Assembly (NCBI GenBank): GCA_037157565.1
Contig: JAZHRO010000055.1
Coordinates: forward strand, 39,897,001-39,961,000
Reading direction: 5' to 3'
Source of the DNA: Thalassia testudinum
Lineage: Eukaryota > Streptophyta > Magnoliopsida > Alismatales > Hydrocharitaceae
Length of the DNA: 64,000 nucleotides
Under the pieces are notes generated by a model. The model was not told where the DNA came from, searched no databases, and was given only the letters and a program-made list of their open reading frames with translations. The translations under genes and the position numbers were made by a program. Below, one piece after another: positions 21,471 to 31,456 of this stretch. Position 1 is the first letter of the stretch, and every line of letters begins with the position of its first letter.

Positions 21471-23479
21471 GTAAGTTCTCGCCCAGCTGGAGGCGTTAAA
21501 CTCAGCATGTATAGATAGCATATCCCACATTCTACCATCATCTATACATAACCATTTTTATACATAGCATATTTTTCTTTTGCATATTGCATACTATCAG
21601 GTTGGCTGGTGCTGAACATTAAATTTTCAGGAGCAATTCCAGGTGATTTCTACCCATTTACTCCTTGCTATATTTATTTTCTTTTATATTCATGAATGAG
21701 GACATGCAAGAACTTAGGCATAGAGGGGGTAGATATGACAAAACTGAAAATTTTTATGCCAACATTTACGAAAACCTCGGAGCTGCATGTCAAACATACT
21801 TTAGGACCCTAAATAAAAGAACCAGCTCCACCTCCGATGTTCGCATTGGAGCTAAAAATCGTCTGCAATGGCCACTTCCGACTCACCCACTCACCTTTTG
21901 TTCTAAATTTAGGGTCAAGTTGAATGTAACCCGAAAGGGAAATTTCATGAAGTACGAATATAAGCGGTTACTTGTTTATAGCATATATACATAGTGCATC
22001 CATGAATAAGATTATCTTATTAAGAGAATGCATTAGGGATTTTATCCTCTAGTTGATTCCTATAATCTGGAATCCAATACAATTTTTCACACACACGTAG
22101 AATTTGCAATGGATTCACGGTGAAGGCTGATAAACACCTTTAGTCTGTCAAGAAGAAGCAGTGCTTCTTCTCCTGAACCCCTGGACAGTGTTTTGGGAGT
22201 CAGGCAGTTTTTCATCCAAAAATCCACCAAATAGTGTGAGATGAGAGTAGAGTGTACTGGTGCTCTAAGATTAGTGCAAGGAATCCATAATCTAGATAAT
22301 TAGGTGATGATACTCAGAGATTTGGCATAGTTTCCGCTCTTGGTTCTTGCGTATACATTTTTGTGAGAAATTTTGAGAGCCACCAAATAAGATAAATATG
22401 CAAAGAGCGAGTTTTCATAAAACTAGGGCTAAGGTGGATGATTATGGCCATTCTTTACGGAATCCTCGGCTGAAGGAAGGTATTGATGTCAAGATCAGAA
22501 ATATACTATCCTTTCCATCTCTCCTGGTGCCATGAGTAGGCACTTCCACCAACTAAGCCACCCAATGTCTCTTGAGTACCACTAATCCCTAATAATGCCT
22601 CCTCAATAAGGTTCATGGATGTGTGCTAGTTGTGTTATGTTGAAAAAAAATAAAAAGAGAAAAAAAAATGAAAAAAAATTGATGAAAAGAAAGAAAAATT
22701 GAAAAAAATTAGAAAAAGAAGGAAAGTAAGGAAAAAAAGAGTGTGTGAATATTTAGTGTTTATTTTAGTTGCATTGAGGTAATACCACCAAATAAATTTG
22801 AGATCCACTAAATATGGCCTTAACCCACCTTTCTTGTGTTTCTGACCGCCCAAATACTGGCTGAGGAATTCTGACTTAGTGTTAGAGTTATGGGAATTCA
22901 ATTAAAGTGTTAATGCCAAGTAAGACCACCAAATATAGGTCATATGTGTAAATTTGGTGAGATTGTGAGCTCTAAGAAAAAGAAAGAAAAAAAAGAAAAA
23001 GAAAAAAAAGAGAGAATGAATACAAAGGAACCAAAAGAGAGCATAGTTTTTCTCGTCTCTCTGAGTTGAGTTATGTAATAATTTGTGAATCTAGATTCTA
23101 TAGTACTAATCTCTATGTAGCACCAGTCAAGAGTGAGCCACTAAATATATAATCTTTTCCCTCTAAGATTCTCTACCTAAGCTTAAAGTCGTGGTGGAAT
23201 TCAAAGAATATATTAAATACCCGAGGGAAGAAGTCCGCCTATCCCACTAGAATTTTTACTAGGGGTCAAGTACAGGCTTTAGAGGTGAATTAGTTTTTCA
23301 CTCGAATCCATTGCAAAAGCTACATAGCTACACTTTCACAATTGTCTGGATTTCTAGAACATAGGACAAAAACAAAAAGGAGAAAAATCTCTACGCATAC
23401 ACTTGATAAAATAATTAATCCCGTAGGGTCCCTTATGTGAATAATTTAGTCTTGCATTTGCTAGGAACTAGCAAGATTT
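21471..23479 (+). other. 3' noncoding region of A
   Basis: Two kilobases between integrase and the 3' LTR, with no env-like gene. A GAATGAGGACATG...AGGCATAGAGGGGGT box lies at about 21690-21735 and is shared with element B. A-rich low-complexity patches stand at 22640-22740 and 22975-23015. Confidence 0.7.
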
Positions 23480-23492
23480 AGGCATGGGGGTA
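23480..23492 (+). other. polypurine tract of A
   Basis: AGGCATGGGGGTA directly precedes the TGATTGC start of the 3' LTR. It is identical to the tract of B. Confidence 0.8.
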
Positions 23493-23960
23493 TGATTGCA
23501 CAGCAATCATAGGTCTTAATTAACCTAAATTAGGCTAGGACTTAGCATAAGTTAGGGTAATTCATGCATGCATAAGTATTACTAGTACCTTTACTGCTTT
23601 CTTTTAGCTATGCATAAAATAATGCTATAATGTACTGATAGGTGCATTATGTCAATTGCAAGTAACAAGCTGATCAGAAGCTAGATCTGAAGCTGGAGCT
23701 AAAGCTGGATCTAAAGAATAAAGAATAACTGGTGTTGTAGCAGAGCTGAAGTGGAAAGCCTAGATTAGATGTAGTAGATAATAATGTAAGGGAGTTAAGG
23801 TACGCTACTCTATTAAGTAGGAATAAAACAATCAATTGTGAAGAACTTAGGTCCATCCTAGCCTTAGGACAGCCTAAAAGCCTCCCCAAGCCTTAGCCAC
23901 CCTTAGATTAGGTCACCGCACCCTAGGAAACCTTAAAACCCTAATTTCAACCTCTATCTG

Positions 23961-24189
23961 GATGTCCAGATGAGTTATAGGACGTCCAAAACCCTTAGCC
24001 AACTCCCGCACACCTCAAACCCACTTCTGCAGTATTATTGGACGTCCAGACACTTGGTCAGACGTCCAATTTCTGTAGAATACCCAAGACAGAACCTAGA
24101 AACCCTCCTGACTCTAATTGGACGTCCAAACAATAAGTCTAGACTTCTGATTTTTCATTATAAGACGTCTGATAAGTTTATTGGATGTC
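23961..24189 (+). promoter_or_regulatory. GACGTC dyad array in A LTR
   Basis: Eight copies of GACGTC or one-off variants start at 23961, 23981, 24041, 24061, 24121, 24142, 24164 and 24184. They form pairs 20-22 bp apart; pair starts repeat at 80 bp. Flanks are often GGACGTCC or AGACGTCT. It lies about 770-990 bp upstream of the TATA box. It could be a binding array for a dimeric host factor or a source of structured RNA; neither is shown. Confidence 0.7.
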
Positions 24190-24530
24190 TGTAACTGCCC
24201 TCCAGACCCTATTTTGATATTCAAGCCTTGATCTTAGATCTCTAGCTCCCTAAACCCAATTCTAACCCCCTAGGAACCTAAATTAAGGTGCCCTAACCTT
24301 AGTACATCACATCTAGACCTCCCTAAGGACCTAATTAGGTCCTCACTAAACCTAATTGACTTGGATCATGGTCAATCTCTTCATTCTATTCAATTGGGCT
24401 CATTGAGTCCAATTGAGCCCTGATCTCAGCATACACTATCCAATTGGACTCAGTGAGAGTCCAATTGACCTAGACCTGACTTAATTAAGTTATTTTACTC
24501 TCAATTAGGTTTCTACACACCCAATTAAAC

Positions 24531-24688
24531 TTGTATTAAGTTTAATTACACTTTACCTTAGTGAATTAGGGTTTGCAACCCTAATTTGAGACCTAACCTA
24601 GACCTAAACTTGTATTAAGTTTAATTACACTTTACCTTAGTGAATTAGGGTTTGCAACCCTAATTTGAGACCTAACCTAGACCTAAAC
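24531..24688 (+). repeat. 79-bp tandem duplication in A 3' LTR
   Basis: Two identical 79-bp units (24531-24609 and 24610-24688). The 5' LTR and copies C and D have one unit, so the duplication is private to this LTR and arose after insertion. Confidence 0.9.
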
Positions 24689-24943
24689 CCATTAGAACCT
24701 ATCCTAACCCACCTAACCACTTAGGGCATGACCACACACACACCCATTCATGCACTCCCACACCACCTAGAGTATTCTAGGACCTTCCAAAGGTGGCGCC
24801 ACCTTGGTTGCCAAAAATAGCAACCAAGGATGAGTCTTCTCTTAGATCCACTTTTGGTGGAACTAAGAACCACCCTCTCTCTCTCCTTGGATGGCCACAC
24901 TTGGAGCTCTCTCTAGAGAGTTCCACACTTCTCTAGAGAGTCT

Positions 24944-24971
24944 CCCTTAGGTCTATAAAATGACCTAAGGG
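24944..24971 (+). promoter_or_regulatory. TATA box inside a perfect inverted repeat
   Basis: TATAAAAT (24954-24961) is flanked by CCCTTAGGTC and GACCTAAGGG, a perfect 10-bp stem with the TATA box as loop. It is the likely LTR promoter. The same place is deleted in the 5' LTR and in solo LTR C. Confidence 0.7.
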
Positions 24972-25743
24972 GTGACCATTTACACCCATCCACTCTTGGT
25001 TCCATTTTAGCTTAGCTTCATTCCACCGCCACTCCACCTTCATGAGTAGCTTCACCATGGCCACCACCATCTCCATGCTAAGATGTTGGATCACCTCCTC
25101 AACTTCTCTCCAAGGGCCAGCCTAAGCACCATTGGCCGCCCCCCCTTCTCTCAACCAAGTCAAAGGCCATCGAAGCCCACCTCTGAATGCCCTTAGTTCT
25201 GATAGATTAGATTATAGTTCTTCATAGTTTTACTGCTTTATTTATTCCTTAATAGTGTAACTCTAAATTCTCCCCCAATGATGCATGCATAATCCCCCCT
25301 TAGATTCATGTATGCAATCATTTTCTGTTAGCTAGATTTATGTTTTCAAGCATTCCTCTACAAGCTTTTCATGAGCTTTATGTTGCAATCACCATCATGA
25401 ATCAATGAACATCTTTTTCTATATATATATATATCTATTTGTGAAAATCACCATAAGCCTTGTTGCAATAATTTTGTGTGATTGAAGTTGCATGTTTTAA
25501 TTTCTGATATTCTGGCAACTAAGCATGTCATGCATAAATACGAACTTAGCATAAATCGACATGCGATTTTGAATAAGTAGAGCAAGAGAGATCGATTTCA
25601 AATCTGCATTTTCATAAATGCCTCCCAGAGACGAACAACCAGGACTCAAATCTCGTTATCTTAGAAATTATTTTTGTTGATCATATTTTGCAACTGTACT
25701 ACAATGCATTTCTTATCAAAAATGCACTTTACGATACCCAACA

Positions 25744-26463
25744 ACCATCCATTTTTGACTCTCGTTGCTAGAAGGGTGAAAATTGGACACGACAATCTTC
25801 AAGTGGTCGCAAGGCATTGAAGGTCTCCTCGATCTGCTCTAACCAATCCTCAACTTCATTCAGGCCTTCGTCTCCCTTGAAGGTGGGAGGCTTCAGTTTG
25901 CTAAAATTCTCAAACAACTCGCATTGCTACCATAGTGGGTTCTCTAACTCAACTCTGAGTGGTAGTGACTCCTACTCCACACTATCCTCAAAGTTTGAGG
26001 GTGATGGTGGAGCTTCGCCCATACATCCTATGCCATCTCCGAATCTAGCACCACTTTGACCCCTGCCTCAACCTCCAGCATGGTCCCCACTATGTTGCTT
26101 ATTCCAACACATAGAGACCTCCTTGCTCAATACGTCCTAAGGCTCCCCACCTTCGTCCTACTACAGTGGGAGATGCTGCCCAAGGAATGCAAACAACATC
26201 TAAGTGATCTATTGGGCCTAAGCACCCTGGCTCTGCTCCTCTTGAGCTCCACCTTGACAGCCACCACATCCCCTCGTCTACCATGTGCTCCACACTTGGG
26301 AGGCATCTTCTACAAGGAAGATCTCCAAGAATTAGATACAAAAGATACACTCACGAGAAAAATAATTCAAGAACTTCATATCAACTCAATTCAATGGCTA
26401 TGAGTCGTGATGTATCATCAATCCACTTAGCTCATCTAGCATATTCTATGTTTATACGAGACA
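25744..26463 (-). pseudogene. gag: gag of chromovirus H, N-terminal part, with leader
   Basis: On the minus strand a start Met at 26306 begins MPPKCGAHGRRG, like the basic start of Del/Tekay gag. Near 25900-25800 is a clear capsid start: LKPPTFKG, then VEDWLEQIEETFNALRPLED. Stops interrupt the linker. The gene is cut at 25744 by element A and continues at 2859. 26307-26463 is the leader, cut off from its primer site by element I. Confidence 0.8.
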
Positions 26464-28246
26464 ACCTTTGTAACGACCCGGTTCCCGAGTCCCTACGAGA
26501 CACGAGAACCGGACCGACTCGACTAATCCCAAGACCCAGTCGTCCAACGAGGAAGTAACCAAAAGACAGTAAAATAAACCACATTCAGCATGAATATAAC
26601 TAACAGTAAAAAGTACAGCAGTAAGGAAAGAAACTACTACAGTAGGCACCACCACAACAGTAAAACAACATTTATCGTATAACAAAAACTGCAGGTAAAG
26701 AAGGTACAGCGGAAACAAAACTACTCACTAGAACAGAAACAAAAGAAGGTACAAAGCTGTGGCAACTCTACTGGACCCTACTCGGCCTAGCGTCCTCTGC
26801 AGCCGCCGACCCTGGCTGCTCAACACCTGGTCCTGAAAAAGGTAACGAGTGTAACACGTCAGCAAAACGCTGAGTAGAGTGGCAAACTAACTAAAGGCAA
26901 CAGTAGAGTGTACAGTAGCTGTTATGTTCTATTACTTCCTTTATTTACATCTTTCAATTTTTCTCACTATTTCATTTACTTCTCAGATCCTTTACTTGAT
27001 CTCGAATGTCCTCGTGGGACGATCTTGATTGCAGTCTTTTCCAACAGTAGAAGTAGCACGTGGTGCTCTCCTGGCCGGGAGAGTCCCCCGTGGTGATCCT
27101 ACCCTCAGTCAACCACCCCAAGGTCACTGACAGACGTAACGGTGACTACGGCACGCGCGATAAACGCACAGGTAGCTAGCCCGTACTGGCACGCGGTCAG
27201 TCGTTTCCGTTAACGGGTGCGCCCAAAGCACAGCACGGAACCAGGGCAGAGCCCTCTCAGTAACAGGGGTCCAACCCCTCCACAGTAACCAAACCGGGGC
27301 CTTGCCCCTCCACAGTCCGCGCACCCTCGTCTGACTACCCTGGTTTGCCCTAGTGGGCCTAACAAGTCGGTGAAGGAGGCTAGCAGAACCCCGGGGCCCG
27401 TGGGGTAGCTAGTACTCTCCTAACACTACTAGCTCTCCTCGGTACTACGTACACGAGGGCCAACAAGTCGGTACAGAGCGGCCAAGCCTAACCCCGGGTC
27501 CCTGGGGCGGCTGGCCCCACTCTGCACTAAAACAGGTACAGGTACTTCCCTTGGTACTGCGTACCCAAGAGACAGTACAACTACATCTCAGTTCCATTCC
27601 TTTTCTTTCCAGGAGTTCCACTCCTAATTCCCCGTAGGGTTCCAGCCCTTTATCTCAGAACATCATATGTTTCACTTTCCAGATTCACGTTCTCAATTTC
27701 CATGATCTCAAACATGTTTCTTTGTTCATAACAGGCAGCTGTTAATTAATTTCACAGGCAGCTTATATATTCCTTTCCATTTTTCCAAGACTGCAGTAAT
27801 ATACATTCCACTAGTTTTTCCATCCTAGGATTCATGCCATATCCTAGGATCTATCATACAATCTAGTTTTCCGGCCCTAGGATTCATGCAACACCTAGGA
27901 GCTATCATTCCATACATTTCTCATTCCTAGGGTTCATGCAATGCCCTAGGTTCTAGTTATGGTTCCATACTTTAACAGATTTTATTAATGCTTAAAACCA
28001 CTCTACCAGGTACAACGGAAGTAATGGGGGCGTGGTCGGGAATCCCGCGCGCCTCCGCGACTCTCAAGACGGCAACCGAACGAGGTCCTATCACAAGGAT
28101 CAAACACAAGGAGTGTCTCAAAACAGTGTATAGCTACTGTAGGCGGGTAGAGGAATAAATTCTGAATCGAACGCAACTCGAATCGTGGAAGACGGAGCCC
28201 AAACGGGCCCTAAACGGGTCGAGAAAGACAATACTGTGCAAAATCA

Positions 28247-28586
28247 GACGTCTGGAACTCCTTCCAGACGTCTTAAACGGTGGATCAGAGAATTACCTGT
28301 TCGGCGTGGTTCCCCGGACGTCCAGAAGTCTGTGGCGACGTCTCTCCTAGATCCCAGACGTCCGATGGTCTCTCCGGACGTCTGGAGGTCACTCCCGCCG
28401 TCTGGTACAACTTCCAGACGTCGGATTCGCAAAGGATGACGAATCCGAACACCTGCGCACAGCCAACCCTCCTCCTTCAGTACGGTCAGTCGACAAAAGA
28501 AGAAGGAGAAAGCGGAACTCACCTTTCAGACGTCTGTATGATCACATAGACGTCGACCTTGCCGTCTGGATATCAGTCCAGACGTC
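28247..28586 (+). promoter_or_regulatory. GACGTC dyad array in I LTR, inner block
   Basis: GACGTC starts at 28247, 28267, 28317, 28337, 28357, 28377, 28417, 28529, 28549 and 28581, with one-off copies at 28397 and 28561. Most lie in the 12-bp palindrome CCAGACGTCTGG or a near form. Steps are 20 bp, with 50, 40 and 12 where a copy is lost or a pair ends. The matching block in the 5' LTR is 33217-33556. Confidence 0.75.
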
Positions 28587-29034
28587 TGATTCTGGAGATT
28601 TTTCCAGAATCAGAACCTCGCTCGGCCTCCGCTCGCGACGCCGCCCGCGTCGCACCTCGCGCGTCCGCTGCTCCGCCCGCAGCAGGTCCCTCTTCGCGAC
28701 GCTCTGCGCCCCCTGCGCCCTCCGCCGGCCGGCCAAGCCGCTCCCGGCGAGCTCGCCCTCACGGCAGAGTCCCGCCCTCGCACGCCGCAGCTCCTCCGCG
28801 CCTTTGCTGCGCCGCTGCCGCTGCGCCCTCGCGTCCGCTCGCTCCGCCCGCAGCAGGAGAGGAGGAAGATGGTGGAGACGGGAGGGGAGGCGCGCCCCCT
28901 CCCCCTTTTAACGCCGCGCGGAGAGGAGGAGAGAGACGGCCGCAGTCGCCTGCAGCCGCAGAGAAGATGCGGATCGCAGGTCTGCGCGCACAGGCGCGCA
29001 GACGAATATCCCGTGCGAGTATAACTGTTCGTCA

Positions 29035-29092
29035 GACGTCTGTAAACTATCCCGGACGTCTGGATGTGATCCCAGACGTCTTAAAAGACGTC
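29035..29092 (+). promoter_or_regulatory. GACGTC dyad array in I LTR, terminal block
   Basis: Copies at 29035, 29055, 29075 and 29087 (steps 20, 20, 12) lie within 80 bp of the LTR start. The other LTR has two more copies here (34005, 34025, 34045, 34057, 34077, 34089), owing to a 32-bp unit. Confidence 0.75.
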
Positions 29093-29198
29093 TGGGGTAC
29101 GCGCTCGTTACAATATAACAAACTCAAAGGAAGTTTCGTCCCCGAAACTTGCGCCAACTAAGGTGCGGAAAAAGGATGTCCAAATAACCATAACAAAC

Positions 29199-31456
29199 TC
29201 AAAGAGGACCGAAGCCGGTCCGAAAAGACGTACCCGCGAAAAGCTCTGGGTACCGCTCCCGCATTGCCGCCTCAGGCTCCCAGGTAGCCTCCTCGTACCG
29301 CTGGCTCCTCCACAAAACCTTTACCAGGGGTACTTGCTTTCGTCTCAACCTGCGGACGGCTCGGTCTAGGATCTGCACTGGCCGCTCAGGGTAGGTCAGG
29401 TCGTCGCTCACCTCGACGCTCTCGTGACTCAGTACGTGGCTGAGATCGGCTACGTACTTCCTGAGGTTGGACACGTGGAACACGTCGTGCACACCAGAAA
29501 GCTGCGGGGGAAGGGCAAGTCTGTAAGCAACGGGTCCAACCCGCTCCAGGACCTCGAAGGGCCCCACGAACCTCGGCGCGAGCTTCCCTCTCACCCCAAA
29601 CCGCTGTAAGCCCTTCATGGGCGAAACACGAAGAAAGACGTGGTCCCCAACCTCGAACTGCACCTCTCTGCGTCTGCGATCTGCGTAGCTCTTCTGTCTG
29701 CTCCTGACAGTGCGGAGTCGTCTGTGGATCTGTTCAACTACCTCCTGACTCTGCCGGATCATCCTGGCGCCAACCTCCCACTTGGTCCCCACCTCAACCC
29801 AACTCAAGGGTGCCGTGCATTTCCGTCCGTACAGAGCCTCGTAGGGAGCCATGCCGATGCTCGAGTGATAACTGTTGTTGTATGCAAACTCTGCCAGGGG
29901 CAGGTGTTCCTCCCAAGAGCCCCTCCAGTCTAGTACACAGGCACGCAAAAGATCCTCAAGTGTCTGTATCGTGCGTTCCGACTGTCCGTCCGTCTGGGGG
30001 TGGTAAGCCGTGCTAAACCTCAACCTCGTCCCCAAAGCCTGCTGAAACTCAGCCCAAAACTGGGACGTAAAGCGGGTATCCCGGTCGGATACGATCTCCC
30101 GCGGAACTCCGTGTAGTCGCACCACATCACGGATATACCTCTCTGCCAACTGTGCTGGTCCCAAAGTGACTCGGATCGGCAAGAATCGTGCCGTCTTCGT
30201 CAACCTATCCACTATTACCCAGACCGCGACGTGTCCTTGCTGGGTAACAGGTAAACCCACCACCAAGTCCATGGTGATGCTCTCCCACTTCCACTCCGGC
30301 ACTGGAAGCGGCTGAAGCGGCCCTGCAGGCCTCTGATGCTCGGCTTTCACCTGCTGGCACACTAAGCACTGCTGCACGAACTCACCCACATCCCGCTTCA
30401 TCCCTCTCCACCAGAACTCGCGTCTCAAGTCATGGTACATTTTCGTGTTTCCGGGATGTATGGTGAATCTGGAACCGTGTGCCTCAGTCAGGAGCTCTCT
30501 CAACAGCTCCTCGTCTCTGGGGACGCACAGCCGTCCCCTCAAGCGTAACACCTGGTCTGTGAAAGAGAAGTCCCCTGGGTCCCCTGACAGTACTCTGTCG
30601 CGCAAAGACTGCAAGTACGGATCGGCCATCTGTCCCGTGATGATGCGGTCTATCAACTCTGGTCTGGTCTGCCGTGTCACCGTCACTGCCCCACAGTATC
30701 CTCGTAACTCTAGAGGTCGCCAACTGCCCACCTCCTCCAAAAGGCTCCAACTCTGTAACTGTAGACTGGCCAAGCGTGCGGGCGCCTTACGGCTCAAGGC
30801 GTCAGCCACCACATTGGCCTTTCCCGGGTGGTAGGAGATGCTGCAGTCGTAGTCCTTTAGGAGCTCCAACCAACGTCTCTGTCTCATGTTGAGCTCCTTC
30901 TGGTCAAAAAGATATCTGAGGCTCTTGTGATCTGTAAAAATCTCGAAGGTCTCACCGTACAAGTAGTGCCTCCATGTCTTCAGCGCGAAGACAACAGCTG
31001 CCAACTCTAGGTCATGGGTAGGGTAGGTATGCTCATGGGGCTTCAGTTGCCGCGAAGCGTAAGCGACCACGTGACCCCTCTGCATGAGCACACCTCCTAA
31101 CCCCTGCAAGGAAGCGTTCGTGTACACGACGAACCCGCCACTACTGTCAGGAATGGTGAGCACGGGAGCCGAGGTCAACCTCTCCTTCAGCTCCAGAAAA
31201 CACGCCTCACAGGCGTCTGTCCAAGTGAAAGGCACATCCTTCCGAGTCAACTGTGTCATAGGACGTGCAATCTGCGAAAACCCTCTGATGAACCGTCTGT
31301 AGTAACCTGCCAGTCCCAGGAAACTGCGAATCTCAGTGACTGAACGCGGTCTCTCCCACCTGAGCACTACCTCGACCTTGGCAGGATCCACCGCCAGGCC
31401 GTCTCCAGAGATCACATGACCCAAAAAGGTCACCTCCCTCAACCAGAACTCGCGCT
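29199..31456 (-). CDS. pol: truncated pol of I: RT tail, RNase H, integrase, chromodomain
   Basis: An open frame extends from 31688 to 29199 (829 codons), but the first 77 codons are LTR sequence read through the deletion join; pol begins with [12 protein letters not shown]. Residues below count in the 829-codon frame. RT connection 80-180; RNase H about 185-300, with the first catalytic Asp replaced by Asn (VYTNAS, N191) while E228 and D253 remain. The integrase zinc site is H404/H411/C441/C444, and the catalytic triad D474, D535 and E571 (35 residues between the last two) is intact. A GPF-type segment lies near 709 and a chromodomain near 768-815 ([21 protein letters not shown]). The chromodomain would guide integration to marked chromatin. 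Without RT, Gag or protease it cannot act alone. Confidence 0.93.

Larger units (their letters stand above)
2860..25743 (+). mobile_element. Athila-like Ty3/gypsy element A with two nested insertions
   Basis: The element is bounded by TG...CA LTRs (2860-4115 and 23493-25743) and by a perfect 5-bp target duplication ACCAT (2855-2859, 25744-25748). It has a tRNA-Asp-type primer site, a polypurine tract, and plus-strand gag, protease, RT, RNase H and integrase in the usual Ty3 order. Two later insertions account for much of its length: an inverted solo LTR of the same family (5244-7360) and element B (11278-18924). Without them it is about 13 kb. The capsid, DLG-type protease and FMDD reverse transcriptase resemble the Athila/Tat branch. 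No env-like frame was found after integrase. It cannot be autonomous now. Confidence 0.92.
23493..25743 (+). repeat. 3' LTR of A, full length
   Basis: 2251 bp, from TGATTGCACAGCAATCA to CCCAACA, followed by the ACCAT duplication. It contains the GACGTC array (23961-24189), a 79-bp tandem duplication (24531-24688), a TATA box in a palindrome (24944-24971) and a short (TA)n run near 25422. It is the reference copy for solo LTRs C and D. No coding capacity. Confidence 0.93.
26469..29112 (-). repeat. 3' LTR of I
   Basis: 2644 bp. In element direction it runs from TGTAACGAGCGCG (29112) to GGGTCGTTACA (26469). It has GACGTC arrays at 28247-28586 and 29035-29092 and a GC-rich region (28620-28990) with a weak TATA-like TTAAAAG near 28906 (minus). 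CpG-rich open frames of up to 200 codons here are Ala/Arg/Pro-rich and occur on both strands; I do not take them as genes. Confidence 0.95.

Noticed and set aside
28247..28586. Regularly spaced repeats as a possible CRISPR array
   Set aside because: The repeat is a 6-12 bp palindrome with 8-14 bp gaps in a plant LTR. Units are far too short, no cas genes exist, and the context is eukaryotic.
28559..29161. 200-codon Ala/Arg/Pro-rich frame, repeated as a 278-codon frame at 33250-34086
   Set aside because: Both lie inside the GC-rich part of the I LTRs, have competing frames on the other strand and contain GACGTC repeats. They lack domains; the length follows from base composition.
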